A DNA stretch of 64,000 bases from NCBI RefSeq assembly GCF_900143695.1, contig NZ_FRFE01000018.1:1-64000 (forward strand), given 5' to 3'. A model generated the notes under the pieces. That model did not search any database, was not told where the DNA came from, and was given only the letters and a program-made list of their open reading frames with translations. The position numbers and the translations under genes were made by a program. Shown here in pieces: positions 35,124-44,440 of this stretch (positions are counted from its first letter, which is position 1; each line of letters starts with the position of its first letter). Origin of the DNA: Desulfopila aestuarii DSM 18488. Lineage in GTDB: Bacteria > Desulfobacterota > Desulfobulbia > Desulfobulbales > Desulfocapsaceae.

Positions 35124-38100
35124 ATATCGCTGAATTGAGCATTAAAAAGTCGACCATCACCTGGGTACTTACCCTCCTGATGCTGGTTATCGGCTGGAAA
35201 TCGTTTACCAACCTTTCGATGCTCGAAGACCCTGAATTCACTATCAAGGAGGCGGTAATCATAACCCCGTACACTGGCGCCTCCGCTGCCGAGGTAGAAG
35301 CGGAAGTGACCAACGTCATAGAAAAGGCGGTGCAGCAGATGGGTCAGCTGCGACGGCTGGAATCACGCTCGTCACGAGGTCTTTCGATCGTCCAGGTGAC
35401 TATCAAAGACAAGTATGACAATGCCACCCTGCCACAGGTCTGGGACGAGCTGCGTCGCAAGGTCAACGATTATCAAAGTAAACTGCCACCGGGAGCCGGT
35501 CCCTCCATAGTGAACGATGACTTCGGCGACGTCTATGGGGTTTATGTCGCCATCACCGGCAAAGGCTACGACTATCGAGACCTGTATGAATACGCCAAAT
35601 TTTTGCAGCGCGAGCTGCTACAGGCCAAAGATGTCAAGCGGATAGAACTCTATGGCAACCAGCCCGAGGCAGTCTATGTCGAAATGCGTCGCGAGAAAAT
35701 GGCGGACCTCGGCGTCTCACAGCAGGATATCTACAACGCCCTGGCGGCCAAAAACCTCACCGCCTCTGCAGGTTACCTTACTCTCGGGAAAGAATTCATT
35801 CCGGTCAATCCTACAGGTGAATTCACCTCCGAGAGAGAATTCGGCGACCTGCTGGTAAAGGGTCGCAACGCAGCCAACGAACCGCTTGTCTTTCTTAGTG
35901 ATGTTGCTGATATACACCGAGATTACCAGTATCCAGCCGAAAAATATCTGCACTACAATGGTGAACCGGCGGTGGGGCTTGCCATCTCGACCGTAGCTGG
36001 CGGGAACGTGCTGGTGATGGGCAAGTCACTCAAAGAGCGGTTCAAAGAGTTAGAAGTGCTCTCCCCGCTCGGTATGGAGATAAATACCATCTACCTGCAG
36101 ACCGATGCAGTAATCTCCTCCATAAAGAACTTTCTTATCAACCTGGCCGAAGCAATCCTCATAGTTATCGTCGTACTGCTTGTCTTCATGGGTGTCCGCA
36201 GTGGTCTTATTATCGGCTCGGTGCTGCTGGTGACGATCATGGGTACTTTTATTTTCATGTCGATGATGGAAGTCACCCTGCAGCGGATATCACTGGGAGC
36301 CCTGGTTATTGCCCTTGGAATGCTGGTGGATAACGCCATCGTAGTAACGGACGGTATGCGCGTCAAAATGGACAGCGGTACAGATGCCCTCACTGCCGCC
36401 CGGGATATTGTCAGCCAGGTGGGCACGCCGCTCCTGATGGCGACGCTGATCGCCATTTGCGCTTTTGCCGCCATTGGTACCTCCCAGGACTCCACAGGCG
36501 AGTATTGCCGCACTCTTTTTTCAGTAATTTTTATTTCTCTTGGTCTGAGCTGGGTGACAGCTGTAACCACAACTCCGCTTTTCTGTAAAACATTTCTGAA
36601 AACCAAAACTCTGACAGCAAACACCAGTGGGAGAGAACCGGCCAAAGACCCATATGCAGGTGTGTTCTATCGACTCTATCGAAATTTTCTTGCCAGGGCT
36701 ATCCGCTTTCGCTGGGTGACGCTTGGCGTAGTGCTCGGCTTGTTCATCATGTCGATTTTGGGTTTTGGCCAGGTGAAAAACAGCTTTTTCCCAGATTCCA
36801 CCACCCCTATGTACCTTGTTGACTTCTGGTTTCCTGAAGGAACCCATATTGACGAAACGGTCAACCAGCTCAAACAGGCGGAGGAAAATCTCCGCCAGGA
36901 TGAGAATGTCGAAGATGTGATAAGTTTCATCGGCGGCAGCCAGATACGCTTTCTGCTCACGTATACACCTGAGAAAAATTATCCCAGTTTTGCCCAGATC
37001 CTGGTCCGGTTAAAGGATTACAGGACTATCCCTGAAACCTTGAAGACGGTACAGGCAAAATTTGAGGCCATGTATCCCCAGGCTATTATCCAGACAAAAC
37101 CCTTTGTGCTGGGGCCATCCACCGGTGGGAAAATCCAGCTGCGTATCTATGGCCCGGATGGTGACGAGCTGCGTAAACTTGCAAGAAAGGCTGAAGATAT
37201 CCTGCTGGCCGACCCGCATGCCAAAGCAGTTCGCAACGAATGGCGCGACAAGATCAAGGTGCTTCGTCCGGAAATGGCCGATGCCCAGGCCCGCCGCGCC
37301 GGTATAGACCGGCCCCAGATTGCTTCGGCGATGGAGGCGGCTGTACTTGGTACCGTTGCGGGGGTTTACCGGGAGAATGACGAGTTGCTGCCGATCATTG
37401 CCCGGGCACCAGAGTTTGAACGTACCGCCATGAACGACCTCGGCTCTATCCAGATCTGGAGTCCGACTGCAGGGAAGATGATCCCGATGGGGCAGGTGGT
37501 CACTGACTTTTCCATTTCCTTCGAGGATGCGAACATCTGGCGTCGCAACCGTACCAAGATGATGCGCATACACGCTGATCCCAGCGAAGGGTTGCCAAGT
37601 GTTCTCTTCAATCGCATCAAGCCCAAAATCGAGCAAGCTCTCGGAGTAGATGTCGAGCAGAAGCTTGGCGAGCCGGTCGCGGCTGAAGAATGGAACAGTT
37701 CAACTCTACCAGTCAAGGTCGAAGACATGATCCCCCTTACCACGCCAGGCTATTACATGGCCTGGGGTGGCGAGGCGGAGGACTCGGCCAACGGCAAGGC
37801 CGGGCTCGCCGGTTATATTCCCATTTTTTTCGGACTGATGGTCCTGTTGGTATTGATCCTGTTCAACTCCATTAAGAAAACCCTCATCATCTGGTTCACC
37901 GTGCCACTGGCAGTCATCGGTGTCACCGCAGGTCTATTGATGTTTCAGCAACCGTTTGGCTTCATGGCACTCCTCGGCCTGATGAGCCTTGCCGGTATGC
38001 TGATCAAAAATGCCATCGTCTTGATTGACCAGATTGATCTCGAACTCAAAGAGGGTAAAGAACCATTCCAGGCCATCCTGAACTCAGGTGTGAGCAGGCT

Positions 38101-38281
38101 CATCCCCGTTTCCATGGCGGCGCTGACCACCATCCTCGGTATGATACCACTCCTGGCTGATGCCTTCTTTGTTTCCATGGCGGTAACCATCATGTTCGGA
38201 CTTGGTTTTGCCACTGTACTCACCCTGGTGGTGGTACCGGTGCTTTATGCCACCTTCTACAGGGTGCCCAATGACGCGTGA
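35120..38281 (+). CDS. RND efflux pump inner-membrane transporter
   Basis: Proton-driven RND transporter of 1053 residues, the standard length, with twelve predicted membrane helices and two large periplasmic loops. In TM4 the proton-relay pair normally read as Asp-Asp appears as Asp-Asn (GMLVDNAIVV), a variant found in a distinct branch of the family. The TM10 lysine is kept (LAGMLIKNAIVLID). The N-terminus, IKKSTITWVLTLLMLVIGW, and GALVIALG are typical. It looks like a drug/organic-solute (HAE-type) pump rather than a metal pump, since the metal-binding methionine pattern is not obvious. Confidence 0.92.
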   Translation: MNIAELSIKKSTITWVLTLLMLVIGWKSFTNLSMLEDPEFTIKEAVIITPYTGASAAEVEAEVTNVIEKAVQQMGQLRRLESRSSRGLSIVQVTIKDKYDNATLPQVWDELRRKVNDYQSKLPPGAGPSIVNDDFGDVYGVYVAITGKGYDYRDLYEYAKFLQRELLQAKDVKRIELYGNQPEAVYVEMRREKMADLGVSQQDIYNALAAKNLTASAGYLTLGKEFIPVNPTGEFTSEREFGDLLVKGRNAANEPLVFLSDVADIHRDYQYPAEKYLHYNGEPAVGLAISTVAGGNVLVMGKSLKERFKELEVLSPLGMEINTIYLQTDAVISSIKNFLINLAEAILIVIVVLLVFMGVRSGLIIGSVLLVTIMGTFIFMSMMEVTLQRISLGALVIALGMLVDNAIVVTDGMRVKMDSGTDALTAARDIVSQVGTPLLMATLIAICAFAAIGTSQDSTGEYCRTLFSVIFISLGLSWVTAVTTTPLFCKTFLKTKTLTANTSGREPAKDPYAGVFYRLYRNFLARAIRFRWVTLGVVLGLFIMSILGFGQVKNSFFPDSTTPMYLVDFWFPEGTHIDETVNQLKQAEENLRQDENVEDVISFIGGSQIRFLLTYTPEKNYPSFAQILVRLKDYRTIPETLKTVQAKFEAMYPQAIIQTKPFVLGPSTGGKIQLRIYGPDGDELRKLARKAEDILLADPHAKAVRNEWRDKIKVLRPEMADAQARRAGIDRPQIASAMEAAVLGTVAGVYRENDELLPIIARAPEFERTAMNDLGSIQIWSPTAGKMIPMGQVVTDFSISFEDANIWRRNRTKMMRIHADPSEGLPSVLFNRIKPKIEQALGVDVEQKLGEPVAAEEWNSSTLPVKVEDMIPLTTPGYYMAWGGEAEDSANGKAGLAGYIPIFFGLMVLLVLILFNSIKKTLIIWFTVPLAVIGVTAGLLMFQQPFGFMALLGLMSLAGMLIKNAIVLIDQIDLELKEGKEPFQAILNSGVSRLIPVSMAALTTILGMIPLLADAFFVSMAVTIMFGLGFATVLTLVVVPVLYATFYRVPNDA

Positions 38282-38372
38282 AGGAAATTAAATAAGCCAC
38301 AGAAATGGCAAAACCAGTTTTCAATCAAATTATGAGTACATTTGCAAGATATCCCCGGCAACAGGAGGTTAC

Positions 38373-40004
38373 ATGCCAGCCAGCCCCATTATTGCGTCGT
38401 CGTTGAAAAAACTCTTCCGCAACAGTGCCCTGTTCGGCCTGCTGCTTTCAGCGGTATCCGGCTGCACCATGGTCGGTCCCGATTATGTCAAGCCTACAGT
38501 GAGTGAGCCCAAAGCCTGGCGTGATGAGAACAATCCCGCTATCAGCTCCCGCAAGGTTGAGATTGCCGCCTGGTGGACCCGTTTTCAGGACCCGGTCCTG
38601 AACAAGCTGATCGAGATGGCCTGCACCGACAACCCAGGGCTGCATATTGCCGGATTACGCATTCTCGAGGCTCGGGCACAACTCGCTGTCCTGGTAGGCA
38701 ATCAATATCCGCAAGTCCAACAGGTTCGCGGTGAAACAGGGGCTGTCGGTGGCAGTAAAAACATGGCCAACTCCACTCCGGGTGCGGATTTCCGTTATGG
38801 TGAGTTGAGCGTTGGCTTTGATGCCGGCTGGGAGATAGATCTGTGGGGCAAGTATCACCGGGCTGTAAGTTCCGGCGTTGCCTCACTGGAAAGCTCTGTG
38901 GCCGACTATGATAACATCCTGGTGATATTGACGGCGGAAGTAGCCAGGACATACATGCTGCTATCCACTTTAGAAACACAGCTGAAAATTGCCGAGGAAA
39001 ACGTTTCTATTCAATCCCGCTCACTCAAGATTGCCAGTGTACGGTTCGAAGGAGGTGATGTCACCGAACTCGATGTTGCTCAGGCCAGGACTCTGCTCGC
39101 CAATACCCAGGCTACCATTCCACGCCTGCAGTCCCGGATCAGTCAGGTGAAAAACAGCCTGGCCCTGCTGCTTGGCCGGCTCCCGGCAGATCTTGATGCA
39201 ATCCTGACAACCGAAACCGTACTGCCGGATATCCCTACAGAGATTGCCATCGGCATACCGGCTGAAATGCTGAGAAGGCGCCCGGACATACGGCAGGCTG
39301 AAGCGCAGCTGCTGGCGCAAAGCGAGAGGATCGGCGTCGCCCAGGCAGATCTTTATCCCCACCTTTCCCTCCTGGGGTCAATAGGGTTGCGCACGAGCAA
39401 CAGTGACGTCACCGCCGCTGCTTTCCCTGGCAGCAGCAACTTCGGCGACCTGTTCAGCACAGACTCGTTTGAGTATTTTGTTGGGCCGACTTTTTCCTGG
39501 GATGTGCTTAACTATGGGCGAATCAAAAATAAGGTCAGAATAGAAGACAGCCGTTTCCAGCAACTGACGGAAAACTACCGCAACACCATCCTGGTTGCAG
39601 CAGAAGAGACAGAGAACGCTATCGTTGCCTATCTGGGGGCTCGTGCAGAACAAAAGCACCTGCAGGACAGCGCTGACGCTGCCGCTCGCTCAGTGCAGCT
39701 CTCAATGCTTCAGTACGAGGAGGGGCTCAACGACTACCAGCGAGTGCTGGAAACCCAGCGTTCGCTCATTCAACAGCAGGATCTGCTGGCGGGTAACAAA
39801 GGTCAGGTTGTCATCAACCTGATTGCCATCTACAAGGCGTTAGGTGGCGGCTGGGAAACGTTCCGTGACAAGCCGGTCATTCCTGAGCCTATCCGGGCCT
39901 CCATGGAACAGCGCACCGATTGGGGGGAACTGCTCCAGCCGGGTGCAATTAAGGCTGGAACTGCCGACAAGCAAGAAGATACGTTGCTCAAACCTGCCTG
40001 GTAA
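38373..40004 (+). CDS. Outer-membrane efflux lipoprotein (NodT/TolC family)
   Basis: Outer-membrane factor of 543 residues with a lipobox (LLLSAVSGC) and the NodT-type start CTMVGPDYVKP. Two outer-membrane efflux repeats follow, each with long helices (for example EARAQLAVLVGNQYPQVQQV and EAQLLAQSERIGVAQADLYP). The C-terminal segment past about residue 480 (KALGGGWE onward) is somewhat longer than usual. CAGGAGG precedes the ATG. It follows the pump gene by 91 bases and is closed by a strong terminator. Confidence 0.92.
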   Translation: MPASPIIASSLKKLFRNSALFGLLLSAVSGCTMVGPDYVKPTVSEPKAWRDENNPAISSRKVEIAAWWTRFQDPVLNKLIEMACTDNPGLHIAGLRILEARAQLAVLVGNQYPQVQQVRGETGAVGGSKNMANSTPGADFRYGELSVGFDAGWEIDLWGKYHRAVSSGVASLESSVADYDNILVILTAEVARTYMLLSTLETQLKIAEENVSIQSRSLKIASVRFEGGDVTELDVAQARTLLANTQATIPRLQSRISQVKNSLALLLGRLPADLDAILTTETVLPDIPTEIAIGIPAEMLRRRPDIRQAEAQLLAQSERIGVAQADLYPHLSLLGSIGLRTSNSDVTAAAFPGSSNFGDLFSTDSFEYFVGPTFSWDVLNYGRIKNKVRIEDSRFQQLTENYRNTILVAAEETENAIVAYLGARAEQKHLQDSADAAARSVQLSMLQYEEGLNDYQRVLETQRSLIQQQDLLAGNKGQVVINLIAIYKALGGGWETFRDKPVIPEPIRASMEQRTDWGELLQPGAIKAGTADKQEDTLLKPAW

Positions 40005-40048
40005 ATCTTTCACCCGGGCTCTTGACCACTGTTCTGTCCAGATTCTGC

Positions 40049-40087
40049 TTCCGGTTGCCTCCCCTTATAGGGAGCAGCCGGAATTTT
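40049..40087 (+). terminator. Terminator after the RND operon
   Basis: Long stem TTCCGGTTGCCTCCC against GGGAGCAGCCGGAA with loop CTTATA and a following TTTT. One mismatch in the stem. It lies between convergent genes. Confidence 0.75.
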
Positions 40088-40204
40088 CCAATTTGTGGTG
40101 AATTTTTCTTTCCTGGGGATGTTCCAGCAAGAGTATAAAACAGAACCAGATAGCCCAACAATTTTGCCATAGGTGACAAGCCCAATCATATATCTATCTG
40201 CCGC

Positions 40205-41524
40205 CTACATCGGGAATATCAATGTTGAGAGAAAGTAGCCAATTATGGTTGCAGAACAAACGCCGGTAAACCCTGGCAGCATAAAACTATGATTGAAAAC
40301 GTACTTGCCGATTTTTGTTGTACCAGATCGGTCAAAGCTGATAGCTGCGAGGTCGCTTGGATAGAATGGAAAGAAAAAATAGGCGTAACAAGATGGCAGT
40401 ACACCAATGAGTACGTCGTGCGAAATCCCTAGAGAGAAGCCGAGTGGCATCATTATTGTCAGCACAGCAGCCTGGCTTTTAAGAAATATCGAGACGAGAA
40501 ACATGGCAATGGCGAACGTCCAAGGATAGAGATCCACCATTCCGCTGACCAGCCCAACGAGATATTCTTTGTGATATCCAATAATGGTATCGCTAAGCCA
40601 GGCGATCCCGAAAATTGTTATAACAGCTGTCATCCCAGCAATAAAAACACTTGAGTGTACAATGTCTTTTGGTTTGATGTTGGTGCAAAGAAGAATGACA
40701 GCCCCAACAGAGAGCATCATGAACTGAATGGCAACCGACATGCCTACACCTTGAGGCAAAAGCGTTTTCGACATAAGTGCAAGGATGATAACGCCAAGAA
40801 TACCTAGCAGAAAAATCAACAAACCTCTACCTGCTGTGGCTTTCACCTCTGTGGTATTTGAAGCACTAGTTGCACCTGACGCCTCTATCCTGAAATCAGG
40901 ATCTTCCATTCTCTTGAGGAATTCCTGGTCTTTATCGAGATCCTGGCCTCTTTTCAGGCTGAAGGTTGCTGCTACCATTACGCCAATAAAAGTGGCTGGC
41001 ATCGTGATTTTGAGTACATCAATCAGGCCGATGTTCAGCTGGTTATCAGCAGCCGTTGCCAGCACCACAGCTGCAGCTGCAGCTATAGGACTACCTGTAA
41101 TCCCCATCTGACTGGCTATTGTTGATGCTGCGAGAGGACGTTCTGGACGGATCCCTTTCTTGTACGCTACGTCGTATATGACTGGTAGAAGAGGATAGAC
41201 AGAGTGACCTGTCCCCACCAGAACAGTGAGAGAGTATGTACAAAATGGCCCCAAATAAACGATCATATGAGGATATCGTCGCAAAAGCCGTTCGGCATAT
41301 CTGACTAAAAGATCGAGGCCACCTGTCGCTTCAAGGGTTGCTGAGGCGGCAACGACTGCAAGGATAATCAGCATTACACTTACTGGCGGCGTGCCTGGAG
41401 CAATGCCAAAAACAAAAACGAGGATCGAGACGCCAAGACCACCTAATAATCCGAAAGCAACTCCACCGTACCTGATGCCGATAAAAATTATGACCAGTAG
41501 TAAAAGAAGGTGTAACCAAAACAT
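40205..41524 (-). CDS. dcuB: Anaerobic C4-dicarboxylate antiporter DcuB-like
   Basis: Inner-membrane carrier of 439 residues. RYGGVAFGLLGGLGVSILVF, VVAASATLEATGGLDLL, LTVLVGTGHSVYPLLPVIYD and the end FDRSGTTKIGKYVFNHSF match the DcuA/DcuB family. The string RGQDLDKDQEFLKRM and the His in GTGHSVY make it closer to DcuB than DcuA. DcuB exchanges fumarate, malate or aspartate for succinate. In this organism it could serve fumarate respiration or aspartate uptake. A 9-4-9 palindrome sits 73 bases upstream of the start. Confidence 0.9.
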   Translation of the reverse strand: MFWLHLLLLLVIIFIGIRYGGVAFGLLGGLGVSILVFVFGIAPGTPPVSVMLIILAVVAASATLEATGGLDLLVRYAERLLRRYPHMIVYLGPFCTYSLTVLVGTGHSVYPLLPVIYDVAYKKGIRPERPLAASTIASQMGITGSPIAAAAAVVLATAADNQLNIGLIDVLKITMPATFIGVMVAATFSLKRGQDLDKDQEFLKRMEDPDFRIEASGATSASNTTEVKATAGRGLLIFLLGILGVIILALMSKTLLPQGVGMSVAIQFMMLSVGAVILLCTNIKPKDIVHSSVFIAGMTAVITIFGIAWLSDTIIGYHKEYLVGLVSGMVDLYPWTFAIAMFLVSIFLKSQAAVLTIMMPLGFSLGISHDVLIGVLPSCYAYFFFPFYPSDLAAISFDRSGTTKIGKYVFNHSFMLPGFTGVCSATIIGYFLSTLIFPM

Positions 41525-42408
41525 GGATCAATCCTCTCTTGAAAGGGCGCTAATGTAGTTTGAATCGGATGGAGCTCCTGTTTCACACCAATCCCATGAT
41601 TATGAATTCTCATAATCACTTAGAATGTTGAGGTAAGGCGGAATGAGCCTAACGAATCAAGATATCGAATATACCATTGTCGATTGCAGCTGCAACCTTG
41701 AAGTATCGAAAATGATTGAAAAATAATTCGAGTCTTTGGGAAAACAGGTCAACCATATGAGTGCGTATCATTGATTCCTTATGGCAAGCTGCTGAAGTTT
41801 CACGTTTATTGCCCAGTGTATCCATGAAGGGTTAGCGCAAATGGTCAGTCAGATATGTTGGCTTGTATTTCAACAAGGTTTGCGGATATTTCTAAAAAAA
41901 ATGAGCAATGAGAGACGGATGTTTCAAGAAAAGAGGATGAAAATAACGAAGTAATTGTCGTAGTCCGGTTCAAGCAAAAGAAAGTTTCACCCTTGGTCTG
42001 GCTGGTGTGCATAAAAAAGAAATGGAAAGTTGAAAAGGGTAACCCAGAGTCAGCAGATCAGAGGTTTTGGGCTTGGAGCGTTTTTTTAGAGTTCCTTTAG
42101 AAGGCCTTGTTTAATTCATATATCTGACCTGGCAGGATCTTGCATGCCTGACATTAAAAGTGCTCATGTTCTTGTAATGTGTTGCCAACTCTGTTACCTA
42201 TTTTTATGGAAAACATTTCTTTAAACTGAGCAGGGAGCATGATTGGCACCAGTATTTATTTGTTTTTTATCCAACACATCTCCCTGAAAAGGTTGCTTTT
42301 CCTCAGTTCTTCCCCTTTTTGATTGGACAATTCGTTGTATCACCCACTGCATCTCAAAGTTGCTGAAAACGGCAAATAGCAGCCAAATATCGCAAAGGAG
42401 ATATCGTC
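41525..42408. other. Long intergenic region between dcuB and MscS-type gene
   Basis: About 880 bases with no supported gene. It holds the palindrome at 41597-41618 and, just after it, a 27-codon frame (41643-41726, MSLTNQDIEYTIVDCSCNLE...) preceded by AGGTAAGGCGGA, which could be a small peptide or the 5' stub of a lost regulator. The rest has frequent stops in all frames. A near sigma-54 motif at 42130-42145 has the wrong spacing. Confidence 0.4.
41597..41618. promoter_or_regulatory. Palindrome upstream of dcuB
   Basis: TGATTATGA-ATTC-TCATAATCA, perfect 9-bp arms. Its position, 73 bases from the dcuB start, suggests an operator; it does not match the FNR box (TTGAT-N4-ATCAA). The binding protein is unknown. 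Confidence 0.5.
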
Positions 42409-44334
42409 ATGTTCAGAAACCTGACATCAGGATTTCGAATCTTGCCTTCATTACTTGCCGTAGTCCTTGCCGCGATGCTCTGCGGCACTGACAGCACTGC
42501 TGAAGAAATTACTCCCGATAAATCTGCCCCACCCGAATCAACTACCAGTAAGCGGACTGACATCCCAATAGATGAGCTGGAATTACTGGTAAAACCGTTA
42601 ACCAAAGACGAACTGATAATAGAAGCTGACGCCTGGCTTGCCCTCTTAAAAACAAAGGTTGAGGAGGTTAGCGCTGCAGAAATTGCCATTAAACGGAAAA
42701 ACAAGGAAATAGAAAAAGCCAAAGAGGTAAAAGAGGAGATAGAAAAAGCTCAGGAGACTCTCAACGATGTCAAAGAAGCTGCAGAAACCTCTATGACTGA
42801 TGCGTCAGGAGATGCTGCAAAAAAAGCAGTTGCCGCTGCCCAAAAAGCTCAGCAGGCTGTTGATTCCGTGGCAACAAAAATTGATGATGCTTTGGCCACT
42901 TCGGAAGAGGTTGCCGAGGACCAGACGGTCAATAAAGCTCTTAAAGCAACCGGTGTGAAAATTGCGTCTGAAGATAAGCCGTTGGAGGCGGTTGAAGCAC
43001 TGAAATCCGCCAAAGAAGCTCAAACCGCAACCAAGGCGGTGACAGAAGCGGCCAAGGAAACAGAAGCGGCCGGCAAACAAGGAGAGCAAAACGAGCGGAC
43101 ACGAAAAGCAGAAAAAACAGCCGCTGCCGCTTCCGATGCTCATCAGGCACTAGACAACACCGGCAAAGCAGTTACTTCGGGTATTGACAAATCAACGACC
43201 AAAATGGCAGCGGACATTGCTGGTGCAGATACGTTGGAGGAGATTAGCGCTCAGGCTGCAACGGCAGCCAAAGCTGACGCAGAAATCAAAACCAGGATTC
43301 TCGAAGCAATTACCGACCTGCGTGCAGAACGAACGGCTCTTATCGACCGGCTTAACGTTGTACTCGACGAACTCAACACGAAACTCGGCAAAGCCCTCGA
43401 TGGGAAAGACAACGAGCTGGTTGTTCCCTACCGGCTCTACGCCAACTCTGTCGGTGGTATCAAAGTTGACGTCTCAGACCGCGAGGCGGCGTTATCGACC
43501 ATCACCGGCTGGATCAAATCGGATGAAGGGGGGCTGCGCTGGGCACTGAACATTATCGTTTTTATTGCCACAATTCTCGCCTTTCTGGTGCTTGGCTTTA
43601 TTCTCGGCAAACTTGCCGAAAAAGCTTTCGGGATAGCACAGAGCAGCTCCATCCTGCTGCGCAACTTTGTCGTCCACTCTGTGAGGAGAGTCACGCTCAT
43701 CATCGGTCTGATAATTGGCCTGTCCGCCCTGGAAGTCGATATCGGTCCACTTCTGGCAGTAATAGGTGCAGCCGGTTTCGTCGTTGCCTTTGCCTTGCAG
43801 AGTACCTTGAGCAATTTCGCCAGCGGCATCATGATCATGCTTTACAGGCCATTCGATGTCGGGAATCTGGTCCAGGTAGCTGGCGTCATGGGAGTTGTCC
43901 GGTCCATGAATCTGGTAACCACTACCATTACCACCGCAGACAACCAGATCATGGTGGTGCCGAACAATTCAATCTGGGGCAATATCATCATCAACATAAC
44001 CGGCAGTGAGCTAAGACGTATAGATCTCGTTTTTGGTATCGGCTATTCAGACAACATTGCCCACGCCCAGAAAGTACTGGAAGAACTGGTCAGAGATCAT
44101 CCGCTGGTGCTGGAACAACCCGAACCGGTGATCAAAGTTCATGAACTGGCTGAATCTTCGGTCAATTTTATCTGCCGCCCCTGGGCAAAAACAGGGGACT
44201 ACTGGACTGTCTACTGGGATCTGACACGTTTGGTCAAAGAGAGATTCGATGCCGAAGGCATTTCCATTCCTTTCCCACAGCGGGATATACATTTTTACCA
44301 GGAATCGCCACAGTCACTACTGGAAACTTCCTGA
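42409..44334 (+). CDS. MscS-type mechanosensitive channel with long coiled-coil N-terminus
   Basis: Inner-membrane channel of 641 residues. After an N-terminal signal-like helix come about 300 residues of Lys/Glu/Ala-rich sequence predicted as coiled coil in the periplasm (for example KNKEIEKAKEVKEEIEKAQE). Then come two or three membrane helices and the pore helix GPLLAVIGAAGFVVAFALQS followed by TLSNFASGIMIMLYRPFDVG. The beta domain contains VVPNNSIWGNIIINIT, the family hallmark. AAAGGAGA precedes the ATG. The coiled-coil extension is unusual in composition and may sense the envelope or bind a partner. A terminator follows. Confidence 0.88.
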   Translation: MFRNLTSGFRILPSLLAVVLAAMLCGTDSTAEEITPDKSAPPESTTSKRTDIPIDELELLVKPLTKDELIIEADAWLALLKTKVEEVSAAEIAIKRKNKEIEKAKEVKEEIEKAQETLNDVKEAAETSMTDASGDAAKKAVAAAQKAQQAVDSVATKIDDALATSEEVAEDQTVNKALKATGVKIASEDKPLEAVEALKSAKEAQTATKAVTEAAKETEAAGKQGEQNERTRKAEKTAAAASDAHQALDNTGKAVTSGIDKSTTKMAADIAGADTLEEISAQAATAAKADAEIKTRILEAITDLRAERTALIDRLNVVLDELNTKLGKALDGKDNELVVPYRLYANSVGGIKVDVSDREAALSTITGWIKSDEGGLRWALNIIVFIATILAFLVLGFILGKLAEKAFGIAQSSSILLRNFVVHSVRRVTLIIGLIIGLSALEVDIGPLLAVIGAAGFVVAFALQSTLSNFASGIMIMLYRPFDVGNLVQVAGVMGVVRSMNLVTTTITTADNQIMVVPNNSIWGNIIINITGSELRRIDLVFGIGYSDNIAHAQKVLEELVRDHPLVLEQPEPVIKVHELAESSVNFICRPWAKTGDYWTVYWDLTRLVKERFDAEGISIPFPQRDIHFYQESPQSLLETS

Positions 44335-44366
44335 TAAAATATAAAAAAGTTGGATGACATAATGGG

Positions 44367-44409
44367 GATGCCGGATGCTAAGGAAAAAGACTCCTTGCCG
44401 GCATCTTTT
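44367..44409 (+). terminator. Terminator after MscS-type gene
   Basis: GATGCCGG/CCGGCATC outer stem with inner AAGGA/TCCTT and a following TTTT, between the channel gene and ggt. Confidence 0.75.
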
Positions 44410-44440
44410 CAGCATTCTACCCACCCACCAGGAGATATGT

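Noticed and set aside
41643-41726. The 27-codon frame as a definite gene
   Set aside because: The ribosome site is good but length and lack of homology prevent a firm call; kept only as an observation.
42130-42145. Sigma-54-like site TGGCAGGATCTTGCAT before the MscS gene
   Set aside because: Only nine bases separate GG and GC; sigma-54 promoters need ten.
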